Below are positions 56,590 to 64,000 of a stretch of 64,000 nt of DNA, in pieces. The translations under genes were made by a program, and so were the position numbers. Each line of letters opens with the position of its first letter. Position 1 is the first letter of the stretch. The notes beneath the pieces are model-generated. The model saw nothing but the letters and a program-made list of their open reading frames with translations. It had not been told where the DNA came from and ran no database searches. The DNA lies in contig CBDFHG010000008.1 in NCBI GenBank assembly GCA_965247385.1, forward strand, positions 1-64,000. Reading direction: 5' to 3'. The stretch is from Thermohalobaculum sp965247385 (GTDB lineage Bacteria > Pseudomonadota > Alphaproteobacteria > Rhodobacterales > Rhodobacteraceae).

Positions 56590-57574
56590 ATGGTGAAGCA
56601 CAAATCGGCGGGGCAAGAGCGACCGCCAGGGCATCAGCCTCGTAGAACTGTTCAAGCGTTGGCCGACCGATGAGGCGGCCGAGGCGTGGTTCATCGCCCG
56701 CCGCTGGCCCGAGGGTATCCACTGCCCGCACTGCGGCTCTCTGAATGTGCAGACTGGCGCCAAGCACAAGACCATGCCCTACCGTTGCCGGGAGAAGGAG
56801 TGCGCGAAGCGGTTTTCCGCGAAGACGGGCACGGTGATGGAAGGCTCGAAGCTGGGCTTCCAGGTCTGGATGATCGCCACCTACTTGCTCTCGACGAGCC
56901 TGAAAGGGGTCTCCAGCATGAAGCTCCATCGGGATTTGAACATCAACCAGCGCAGCGCATGGTTCCTCGCGCACCGGCTTCGGGTTGCCTTGACCGAACG
57001 GCAGGGCGCGTTCGCGGGGCCGCTCGAAGCCGACGAAACCTACATGGGCGGGCGCCGGGCCAACATGCCCAAGGCGAAGCGGAAAGAGCTGACGGGCCGG
57101 GGCGCTGTAGGGAAGACGGCAGTTGCGGGTGTGAAGGATCGCGCGACAAATCGCGTCGCGGCGCAAGTTGTTCCTTCCACTGACGCCCGGACTCTGCAAG
57201 GCTTCGTCCGTGACCATGCCGGGGAGGACGCCGTGATCTACACGGATGAGCATGGTGGCTATGCCGGACTCGGCGCGGAGTTCGAGCACGAAGCCGTCAA
57301 TCACTCGGTTGGCGAGTATGTGCGCGGCATGGCCCATACGCAGGGCATCGAGTCCTTCTGGGCGGTGCTCAAGCGGGCGCACAAGGGAACATTCCACAAG
57401 TTCTCGCCGAAGCATCTTGACCTGTATGTGCAAGAGTTCGCGGGCCGCCACAATGCCCGCGACCGGGACACCATCGACATCATGGCGACCTTCGCCGCTG
57501 GCGCGGTTGGCAAGCGCCTGCGCTACCGTGAACTGATTGCAAACAACGGCCTGCCGTCTGGGGCGCGGTCGTGA
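56590..57574 (+). pseudogene. IS1595-family transposase with N-terminal frameshift
   Basis: From ATG 56590 (MVKHKSA) one surplus G in a G-run near 56610 shifts the frame; removing it gives KSDRQGISLVELFKRWPTDE, then the zinc ribbon CPHCGSLNVQ...YRCREKECAKRF, and the ISXO2-like DDE domain LEADETYMGGRRANMPK, AVIYTDEHGGYAGL and GIESFWAVLKRAHKGTFHKF. The rest is open to 57574. A homopolymer sequencing error could explain the shift, so the gene may be functional. Confidence 0.85.
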
Positions 57575-57863
57575 CCCGCGTCGTCATCGAATGCGCCGAT
57601 AATCTGGCCTTCATGGGAGGACTGGACGATGGCGCGTTCAAGCTGATCGTCACTTCGCCACCCTGCAATCTCGGCAAGGCATCCCTGGCCGCCAAACCGG
57701 AGCAGCGCGTTGTTGAAATCGTGCATCCGTCCTACCAGCCGAGCAAGGTGGCGCTGGAAGAGGACATGCGAGTAGACGCCCGTTTCGAGGAAGCCGTGGA
57801 CGCGCTCGCGCAGCCCGTCAGCACCCGCCACATCGCCCGTCCGAAGCCGGGCCACCAAGCGGC
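57571..57863 (+). pseudogene. passenger: adenine/cytosine methyltransferase start fused to a small-protein tail
   Basis: Overlaps the transposase stop. MTRVVIECADNLAFMGGLDD, GAFKLIVTSPPCNLGKA looks like the start of a DNA methyltransferase (catalytic SPPY/C-N motif). It is joined directly to LAAKPEQRVVEIVHPSYQPS, KVALEEDMRVDARFEEAVDA, LAQPV, which is not methyltransferase. An internal deletion between a methylase gene and a following small gene explains it. Confidence 0.55.
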
Positions 57864-57900
57864 CTCCGGCACTTTCCTACATAATCCCCCAAATTTTCAC

Positions 57901-59171
57901 CCCTGTTTCACTACATCTATGAACACAATCCTGCCCGCCACGGCTTGGCGCGGGGTGCCCGCGCCGATGAGTTGGCGCATCAGCAACGAGAGGTTGTGGT
58001 CGGCGACGTGAAGCAGGTATCGCTTGTGCACGTTCTCGCGCCGGCGCAGCCAGGTCCGGCGCATGCCGCCGCGATCGAGGCTGTGGGCAAAGCAGCGCTC
58101 GACGATCCCGGCGCGCAGCTTGAAGGCCTCGCGGGCGAGCGCGGACTTGAGCCGCACGCGGTTGTTGGGGACCGCCCGGCGCGCCGCCTGGTCACCGCGC
58201 CAGCGCGAAAAGCCCTTCTGCCTGGGCTCGGCGATCCGGGTCTTCCAGGGACTGTCGTCCAGGGCCTTCAAGACCGCCCGTGAGAAATAGCCCTTGTCGG
58301 TGACGCATTCGGCCGGGCTCTCTGGCGTCGGCGCCGCAGCCACCGCCTCGAGGTTTGCCTCGGCCGCCGCCAGGGTCCTGGAAAGCGTCGTGGTGTCGCC
58401 CTCATCGGCTGGGTGCAACTCGGCCGCCACCACCGCGCCGGTGTCCAGATCCACCGCGTGCCCGGGCTTGTCGGCCAGATGGGTCGCGGCGTCCTTCATC
58501 CTGGCGACCCTGGCCTCGGGGTCGCTCCTGCAAACCAGATCCTGGTTCGAGAGCTTCTTGCCCTTGCCCTTGCGGTCCAGACGCGCCAGGTCCTCGGTCG
58601 TGGGCGTCTCGATGCCGCTCTCCTGGGCCAGGTGCTCCAGCATCTCCCGGTCGCCCTCACCCGTGTCGCGCCGCACGATGTTACGCAGCGCCGCGTTGGC
58701 CTCCATGGTCGAGGCATCCACCCCGATGCGGTCGCCCTTCACCAGACCCGCCTCGGCGATCAGCGCCAGAACCCGGTCGAAGACCGCCGCGTGCCCCTCG
58801 TGGGGCAGGCGCGTGCGGGTCTTCGACAGCCAGCAATGGTCCGGCACACGATCCCGGCTCTCCAGCCGCAGAAACTCCCGCAGCGACAGCGAATCCGAGC
58901 CGCGCCATTCCAGCCCGCGCTCAGAGTCGATGCCATCGAAACAGCCCACCAGATGCCTGCGGAAACAGCGCCACGGCGGCACCGAAGGCGCTCCCGTCCT
59001 GGCCGCGTAACAGCACCGGCAGGCCGCCTCGGCGAAGCCGTCGAAGCCGCCCTCGATCAGGACCGACCGCAGACGGTCGTAAAACACATGACCCGGCGAG
59101 CGCGGCATCTCCGCCCAGCCCGCCATCAAGTCACCCTGACGATCCTTCCGCAGTCCCATCGCCATCGGCAA
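57901..59171 (-). CDS. IS1182-family transposase
   Basis: A 424-residue DDE transposase: GHVFYDRLRSVLIEGGFDGF, DRVPDHCWLSKTRTRLPHE, the first catalytic Asp in RIGVDASTMEANAALRNIV, the second in ECVTDKGYFSRAVLKALDD, and the third in GIVERCFAHSLDRGGMRRTW. It ends VAGRIVFIDVVKQG. The element's right end (agcccgttgacgaagtcggcc, about 59240) is present. Its left end is lost at the IS630/IS1595 junction, so the element cannot excise although the protein looks complete. Fragments of the family are at 20, 20541, 35198 and 45534. Confidence 0.88.
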
Positions 59172-59366
59172 ACCCCCCGGTCAAATCAGAACATCAAAGA
59201 ATCAGACCAGGCCGCTCGTGTCCAGGGCCGACTTCGTCAACGGGCTGGTAGGCCATGTCGAGGGGCCGGTTGAGGCTGGGCCGATGGTTCGAGCCTGGGC
59301 GCGATCAAGGCGCGGATCGCCGGGCCAGGAAGGCGCGGGCGGAGCTGACAGCGGAGGATGAGGAAT

Positions 59367-59930
59367 ATGATGATGATCAACAGAGTACGAGAGACGATGC
59401 TGGGCGCGGTCCTGGCGGTGGGGCTGACGGGTTGCGCGTCGGCCGGGCCGATGGTCGGCCCGTCGAGCCATGACGCGGCCGGTCTCCGGGCGCTGCTCGC
59501 GGACCGGGTCGAGGTCGCCTATCACACTGCCAAGCGTGGCTGGGGCCTGCGCATCAAGGTCAATGTGGGCACGATGGCGCATATCTGTATCCAGGACCAG
59601 CTCACAGGGTTCGGGCAATACGTCACCGAGGCCTGGACGACGCGGCTGGCGGGCGCGGAGTTTCGCGCCGTCGTTACGCCGGCCGACCAACCGAGCGGCC
59701 AGCGTGCGCAGTACGACGCCGTGGCCGGCAGGCTGGTCAAGGGAGAGAGCGTCCACGGCGTGCTCTGGACCGGCCACCTGCAGGACACGATCCCACAGGC
59801 AGTCTACTCGATCTGCCCGCGCTTTCCGGATCGCCGCGATCTCGGCTTCGAGGTCAACCTGAAGCAGAAGTCGACGGATTATCAGGAGTTGGTCGCCCAG
59901 GATCCCGGGGCGGTGCTGAAAGGCCTGTAA
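59367..59930 (+). CDS. putative lipoprotein
   Basis: A 187-residue protein with a signal sequence MMMINRVRETMLGAVLAVGL and lipobox LTGCAS. The mature part has VNVGTMAHICIQDQLTGFGQ, VITPADQPSG-like VVTPADQPSGQRAQYDAVAG and VYSICPRFPDRRDLGFEVNL. A start 9 bases earlier is possible; ggagg precedes both. I do not recognise the family. The last seven codons (GAVLKGL) are part of a 49-base repeat found again at 61459. Confidence 0.65.
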   Translation: MMMINRVRETMLGAVLAVGLTGCASAGPMVGPSSHDAAGLRALLADRVEVAYHTAKRGWGLRIKVNVGTMAHICIQDQLTGFGQYVTEAWTTRLAGAEFRAVVTPADQPSGQRAQYDAVAGRLVKGESVHGVLWTGHLQDTIPQAVYSICPRFPDRRDLGFEVNLKQKSTDYQELVAQDPGAVLKGL

Positions 59931-59952
59931 TTGGCGGGGAGGCGCCGGGGGC
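59904..59952 (+). repeat. 49-bp direct repeat, copy 1
   Basis: cccggggcggtgctgaaagg... covers the last codons and stop of the lipoprotein gene. Copy 2 at 61459-61507 has only three differences. Between them lie the coiled-coil gene and a secreted-protein gene. Confidence 0.85.
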
Positions 59953-60077
59953 GGCTGTTTTGGCGAACATGCCCCCGGCGCCTCTTCCCGAAGAGGAAGG
60001 TGTTCTTCATGATGTGTATAAAGCGGCGCCTCGAAGCGGCGGCGGACATCCGGGCCGGCGGCGCGCCCCCCGCCCGC

Positions 60078-60608
60078 TCAGGCGACGAGCAGGAGCGTCG
60101 AGACGAGCACGCCCGCGATCGCGATCATGCAGCCGACCATCCAGCGCAACTGCGTGGTCTGGCCCTCGGCGATCTCCGTGCGCAGGCTTTCGATCTTCGT
60201 CTCAAGCCGGGACTCGCTGCCGGCGATATCCCCCCGCACCTCGGCGATCTTCGTCTCAAGCCGGGACTCGACGCCGGCGGTCTCCCCTCGCACCTCGGCC
60301 ATCCCCTCGGCGATCTTCGTATACCGCTCGGCATTCCTGGTATCACTCTCGGCGATCTCCGTGCGCACCTCGGCGATCTTCGTCTCAAGCCGGCCCTCGG
60401 TGCCGGCGATCTCTCCTCGCACCTCGGCGATCCCCACGGCGATCTCCGCGGTGAGGTCGGCCTTGAGGAGCGCGAGATCGTCCTTCGTGGCGAGGGATTC
60501 GGTCATGGCGCCGCCAACGGTTTCGATAATGGCCTCGGCCTGCGCCTCTTCGACGCCAGTGGCGGTGAGCCGCTTCATCGCCTTGAGAGTATCGAACGCC
60601 ATGGTCAT
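60078..60608 (-). CDS. coiled-coil protein with C-terminal membrane anchor
   Basis: A 176-residue protein: MTMAFDTLKAMKRLTATGVE, EAQAEAIIETVGGAMTESLA, then tandem coiled-coil units of the type LETKIAEVRGEIAGTEGR (four similar 21-28 residue units, DNA repeats ctcggcgatcttcgtctcaag), and a final transmembrane segment WMVGCMIAIAGVLVSTLLLV. It is a longer relative of the 19984-20340 gene and of DUF1640-type proteins. Start at 60608 follows ggagacggcaagg. Function unknown. Confidence 0.75.
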   Translation of the reverse strand: MTMAFDTLKAMKRLTATGVEEAQAEAIIETVGGAMTESLATKDDLALLKADLTAEIAVGIAEVRGEIAGTEGRLETKIAEVRTEIAESDTRNAERYTKIAEGMAEVRGETAGVESRLETKIAEVRGDIAGSESRLETKIESLRTEIAEGQTTQLRWMVGCMIAIAGVLVSTLLLVA

Positions 60609-60743
60609 CCTTGCCGTCTCCTGCCAATCGCGTCCGCCGCGCGCCGAAAGGATATACGTTCCGCGCGCCCGCGTCAAAGCCTGCCCGTCCACCCTCCGCG
60701 CCCTGCCCTGGCCGCGGCGTCTCTCTCGCCGGTCTCCCATCCA

Positions 60744-61457
60744 GTGGGACCGGCGCGCGGGCACAGGCGGCCCGACAAAGCGCGAACATTCGGGAACACA
60801 TGGCGATCCCGCGCTCTCGCCGTCCTCTCCGCCTTCACCGCGCTCCTGGCCGGGCCGGCGCCGGGCCTCGCCCAGGCGCCGCAAGACGCCGCCCCGCCCT
60901 CCGGCATGGAGTCCACCCAGACCCGCCCTTCTCCTGATCCGGTCCTTCCGCTTGTGTCTCCGGCCTGTCCGGAGGCGGCTCTCACCGAGGCGCTTTCAAC
61001 CGGGTCCGCCGGCGCGGTGCTGCATGCGGCCGAGCGGGCGCGGATTGCGCTCGGGCTCTGCCGCGACCGCGCCCGGCTGATGGCGGAGATCACCGAGCAT
61101 CATGCCCGGGTGGCGGCGGCGCTGGCGCCGCCCCCGCCCGATGCCCCTGATGACAGCGAATACCACGCCGCGCGGATCGCCGGCCTCGAGGCGGATCTCG
61201 TCATCGCCGCCGCCAGGATCGAGCAGCTGCTCGCGCACGCGGAGATGCGCGTGGTCGCGATCTGGTGCGCGCCCCCCGCCCCGTGCCGGGCACTGGTAAT
61301 GGGATCGGACGGTCAGCACGAGTTGGAGACCGGCGATGTCCTGGCTTCGGGCGAGACGGTCGCGGAGATCACGGAGACCGGCGTCCGCGTCCGCGACCTG
61401 CGGTCGCTCGCCTCAATGCCGGTCGCGCCGGACAATTTCGAGGGGCTGGCCGAATGA
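60744..61457 (+). CDS. secreted protein of unknown function
   Basis: A 237-residue frame beginning at a GTG. A basic N-terminus leads into a signal peptide (RSRALAVLSAFTALLAGPAP, GLAQA). The mature part has CPEAALTEALSTGSAGAVLH, a helical stretch ARIAGLEADLVIAAARIEQL, and a C-terminal beta domain AIWCAPPAPCRALVMGSDGQ, HELETGDVLASGETVAEITE, which recalls PilP-like pilus or secretion proteins. The start is uncertain because no ATG is in frame near the signal peptide. It is divergent from the coiled-coil gene and followed by repeat copy 2. Confidence 0.55.
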   Translation: MGPARGHRRPDKARTFGNTWRSRALAVLSAFTALLAGPAPGLAQAPQDAAPPSGMESTQTRPSPDPVLPLVSPACPEAALTEALSTGSAGAVLHAAERARIALGLCRDRARLMAEITEHHARVAAALAPPPPDAPDDSEYHAARIAGLEADLVIAAARIEQLLAHAEMRVVAIWCAPPAPCRALVMGSDGQHELETGDVLASGETVAEITETGVRVRDLRSLASMPVAPDNFEGLAE

Positions 61458-61458
61458 A

Positions 61459-61507
61459 CCCGGGGCGGTGCTGAAAGGCTTGTAACTGGCGGGGTGGCGC
61501 CGGGGGC
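61459..61507 (+). repeat. 49-bp direct repeat, copy 2
   Basis: Repeats the 3' end of the lipoprotein gene (59904-59952) directly after the stop of the secreted-protein gene. About 140 bases of G-rich, non-coding sequence follow before the IS630 element. Confidence 0.85.
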
Positions 61508-61648
61508 AGGGGCGGGGCCTGGCATGGGCGGGGGGGGGATCGACGGGGCGGGCCGGCTGGTGTCTGGCGGCCAGACCGGGGGTGTCTGGGATGGACAGGG
61601 GGGTGGCCGGATGAGGGGCAACGAAAGGCGCACTTATACATCCAAAGG

Positions 61649-62728
61649 TCATTGATGATGACCGTTATGGGCCCAATCCCGATGGGCCCAATCCCGGAGT
61701 CCGATTGAGATGATTTGCCATGGCTGGTCGACAAGACGGTTCCAGGCTTGGCAGGCTGCTTCAACGATCTCGTCATAGTCTTCAAAAACACGGTTCGAGA
61801 GACAGGTCTGGCGTAGGAACTGCCAGATGTTTTCGACCGGATCGAGTTCTGGAGCGCGGCAAGGCAAAAAGACGGGGGTGATGTTTCCCGGCATGTGAAG
61901 CTCTCCCGTGGTGTGCCAGCCGGCGCGGTCCATCAAGAGGACAGCATGGGCGCCCGGCGCCACGGCCAGGGATATCTCATTCAGGTGGGCCTGCATGGCA
62001 TGGGTACTGGCGTATGGCATGACCAATGCCGCGCCGCGTCCCCTGGCCGGACAGATGGCGCCAAAAAGACATGTGTTCTGATACCGTTGATCCTTGGGTT
62101 GGCGGGGCCTGGTTCCACGCCGCGCCCACTGGCGTACCAGACCATTCTTCCGGCCCAGTCTCATCTCGTCCTGCCACCAAAGTTCGATGCTGGTGTCGGG
62201 AGGCAGATGCCCTATGGACGCCGCCAGCGTGCGGGGGAAGTCTTTTTTGAAGTCTTCCATCACGGCCTCGTCCTGCCCCGGATGGCGGGGCCGTGCCGAA
62301 ATATGGGAGAAGCCCATTTGCTCCAGCAAGCGTGACACCGAACGCTCATGATAGACAACGCCGGAGTGGGCCTCGATCCAGCCTTTCAGATCCACGCGCC
62401 GCCAGCGCACGATGCCATCGGACAAAGGATTGGGGCCGGTCTCGACCACCGCGGCAAGCTCCTCCAGCTGCGATGGCGTTAGCTTCGGTGATGCGCCCGG
62501 CGCCTTGCCGTCCATCAGACCATCGGGCCCGTGGCGGTTGAAGCGATGCACCCGGTCCCGCAAGGTCTGGCGGTCCATGCCGCCGACCCGGGCCGCCTCC
62601 GCCCGGGTCATGCCATCATATACGGCGGCGATTGAAAGCAGTCGCCGCGCTTGATTGCTGTCATCACAGCGCGAGGCATGGCAGCGAGCTTGAGCAGCAT
62701 CATAGTCTTCTCGTAGGGGAACAGTCAT
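61649..62728 (-). CDS. IS630-family transposase
   Basis: A 359-residue DDE transposase from ATG 62728 (MTVPLREDYDAAQARCHASR). A helix-turn-helix (MTRAEAARVGGMDRQTLRDR) is followed by acidic residues in IELWWQDEMRLGRKNG, HAVLLMDRAGWHTTGEL and APELDPVENIWQFLRQTCLS. The C-terminus has a 15-base tandem duplication (RDWAHRDWAH). No internal stops. It is of a different subgroup from the 55.3 kb IS630 and is likely intact. Confidence 0.92.
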   Translation of the reverse strand: MTVPLREDYDAAQARCHASRCDDSNQARRLLSIAAVYDGMTRAEAARVGGMDRQTLRDRVHRFNRHGPDGLMDGKAPGASPKLTPSQLEELAAVVETGPNPLSDGIVRWRRVDLKGWIEAHSGVVYHERSVSRLLEQMGFSHISARPRHPGQDEAVMEDFKKDFPRTLAASIGHLPPDTSIELWWQDEMRLGRKNGLVRQWARRGTRPRQPKDQRYQNTCLFGAICPARGRGAALVMPYASTHAMQAHLNEISLAVAPGAHAVLLMDRAGWHTTGELHMPGNITPVFLPCRAPELDPVENIWQFLRQTCLSNRVFEDYDEIVEAACQAWNRLVDQPWQIISIGLRDWAHRDWAHNGHHQ

Positions 62729-62780
62729 CGTGGGAAACCTCCAAGACACCGAACCGGGTGTCCAGAGAAGCACAGAACAC

Positions 62781-62990
62781 TAAATATGGGAATCCCCGAA
62801 AGAGTCACAATCATTGACCTTTGGTTCTCGCCAATGCGGATGGCGCTCTTTGAGCCAACTGATCTTATCGCATATCCAGTAGCGGCGGGTTTCAATGCGC
62901 CCCTTATCTCCATCAACCGTTTGTAAGTAGTCACTATTATCACAGCCGATATCATCGAACCATAGCTTGACATCCTGATGGTTCGACCCC
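62781..62990 (-). pseudogene. ISAs1-family transposase, internal fragment
   Basis: The frame WFDDIGCDNSDYLQTVDGDK, GRIETRRYWICDKISWLKER and HPHW is the conserved ISAs1 block HGRIExRRxxxxxDIDWL...HPxWPGL. It has neither start nor end; one side joins IS630, the other IS110. It has no ATG at the start, so it is easily missed. Confidence 0.7.
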
Positions 62991-63015
62991 TTCAGGCCAA
63001 AGGTGTTCTCCTCTC

Positions 63016-64000
63016 AGATCATCTGCCAGGCTTTCTCGTCGTAATGGGTTCCGTCTTTCCAAAGCCGCAACAGCAGGCAGGCCAGTTTCCGCGCCACCGC
63101 CACCCGTGCCTTCTTGGCGCCGACCCGTTTGGCAAGCTTGAGCCCCCAACTCTTCAGTGGAGACCGCCCGCCCCAAGTGGTCAGCAGACAGTTGGCCGCC
63201 TCGTAAAGATAATGCCGCGCCATGCGATCCCCCTGTTTGGAGATCGACCCGGATATATCCCGCGCGCCGGATTGATAGCGGCGCGGCGTCAGGCCCAGAT
63301 AGGCGCCCACATCGCGGCTGCGGCGGAACCGGTCAGGGTCCTCAATGGCGGCGGCAAAGGCCAGTGCCGTAATCGGGCCAACGCAGGGCACGGACGTCAG
63401 GTGCCAACAGGCCTTCGAGGTTTGCACGCGTTTTCGCACTTCCTTGTCCAAGGCTGCGATCTGACCCTCGATCGCCGCCAAGGCCTCCAGCAAGGCGTTC
63501 ACGCAGAGATAAAGCACATCGTCATGACGGCAGGCCGCCCGTACCGCTTCATCAAACTTCCCCGTGCCTTGCCGCGCACGCAGCCGGATCCCGAAGGGCC
63601 GCAACATGCCCCGGATCTGACCAAAAAACGTCCGCTTGTTGCGCACCAGTTGATCCCGCGCCGTCAGCAGGGCCTTCGAGCGGTGGCTCTCCTCGGATTT
63701 GACAAACACGGCGGTGAACCAGCCCGTGCGTAGCATCTCCGCCAAGGTGCGGGCATCGGTCCGGTCCGTCTTCACCGGGCGCGCCTTCAGCGCATCGGAG
63801 GCCCGACGTGCATCCATCACCACCACGGGAAGTCCCGCCGCCAGCAACTGCCGGGCCAACCAAGGCGTCAACGATCCCGTCTCCAGGCCGACCAACGTCA
63901 ACTCACCCGCCCAACGCCGCAACGCAGACGCCAAAATCTCAGGATGGGTGTCCGTCTCACCACGCCAGGCCAAACCGCCATCACCGTCAAGCACACAAAC
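63016..64000 (-). CDS. IS110-family transposase, cut by the window edge
   Basis: At least 326 residues; the N-terminus lies beyond the right edge. DEDD-domain parts VGLETGSLTPWLARQLLAAG, VVVMDARRASDALKARPVKT and DRTDARTLAEMLRTGWF are seen. The Tnp20 domain has SVPCVGPITALAFAAAIEDP, YLGLTPRRYQSGARDISG (serine region) and SISKQGDRMARHYLYEAANC. This is another IS110 subgroup than the 3.7 kb copy. Confidence 0.9.

Larger units (their letters stand above)
56503..57889 (+). mobile_element. IS1595-family element with passenger gene remnant
   Basis: 1,387 bases, ends ggggattatgtaggagagtgccg-type inverted repeat on both sides (second side has gaaagtgccg), flanked by a perfect 8-base duplication CAAATTTT (56495-56502 and 57890-57897). 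It holds a transposase and a methyltransferase-like fragment. It inserted between IS630 and IS1182. Confidence 0.9.

Noticed and set aside
59931..60743. Upstream half of a 508-codon plus-strand frame with apparent protein repeats
   Set aside because: The repeats are the complement of the coiled-coil gene on the minus strand; only the part after about 60744 has a signal peptide and its own coding character.

Overview
The window looks like chromosomal DNA of an alphaproteobacterium of the Rhodobacterales type. It is GC-rich and keeps a housekeeping block typical of the dnaA region in that order: folC-accD / ilvE-like / ubiB-ubiE / mutM / enoyl-CoA hydratase / rpsT / rhodanese / dnaA-dnaN-recF-VOC-gyrB. 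The assignment rests on gene content and order; no rRNA or tRNA was seen to refine it.

Layout. (1) 1-4.8 kb is a scrapyard of transposon pieces (IS1182, IS630, IS1595, IS5, IS91) plus a broken HNH endonuclease gene, ending in an intact IS110-family element with a candidate bridge-RNA leader. (2) 4.9-12.2 kb is core metabolism: folate, fatty-acid initiation, a class IV aminotransferase, ubiquinone synthesis and base-excision repair. (3) 12.2-22.2 kb is about 10 kb of accessory DNA between mutM and the enoyl-CoA hydratase gene. It holds fragments of IS66, ISAs1, IS1380, ISL3 and IS256, a DUF6338-like remnant, a Phd/VapC toxin-antitoxin pair with a palindromic operator, an AAA+ ATPase, a truncated peptide-binding protein and a small coiled-coil membrane protein. 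(4) 22.3-32.4 kb is the replication-initiation block (rpsT, dnaA, dnaN, recF, gyrB) followed by an EamA-type transporter. (5) 33.1-43.7 kb is a probable defence island: a Fic-like protein behind six TTGCGCATA boxes, a 1,629-residue single-chain type ISP-like restriction-modification enzyme, and a compact cassette of a ParB-fold protein, a nuclease-like protein and a D12-class adenine methyltransferase. That cassette is the best candidate for an undescribed system. (6) 43.8-46.3 kb is an intact IS1380 next to an IS1182 remnant. (7) 46.4-53.3 kb is a metabolic block: a CMD-family protein, an enolase-superfamily enzyme, a DMT exporter and glycerate 2-kinase, facing an apt / ThDP-enzyme / arginase-fold operon. 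(8) 53.4-64 kb is a second nested IS region (IS1595 twice, IS630 twice, IS1182, ISAs1, IS110) built on a decayed NYN-domain gene, with three small envelope-type genes at 59.4-61.5 kb.

The core genes are close-packed and look intact. Almost every transposase in the two scrap regions is truncated or frameshifted. Exceptions that still read through are IS110 (3.7 kb), IS1380 (43.9 kb), IS630 (61.6 kb), possibly IS1182 (57.9 kb), and IS110 at the right edge, which is cut by the window. Two 8-bp target duplications and one TA duplication let the order of insertions around 54-58 kb be reconstructed.
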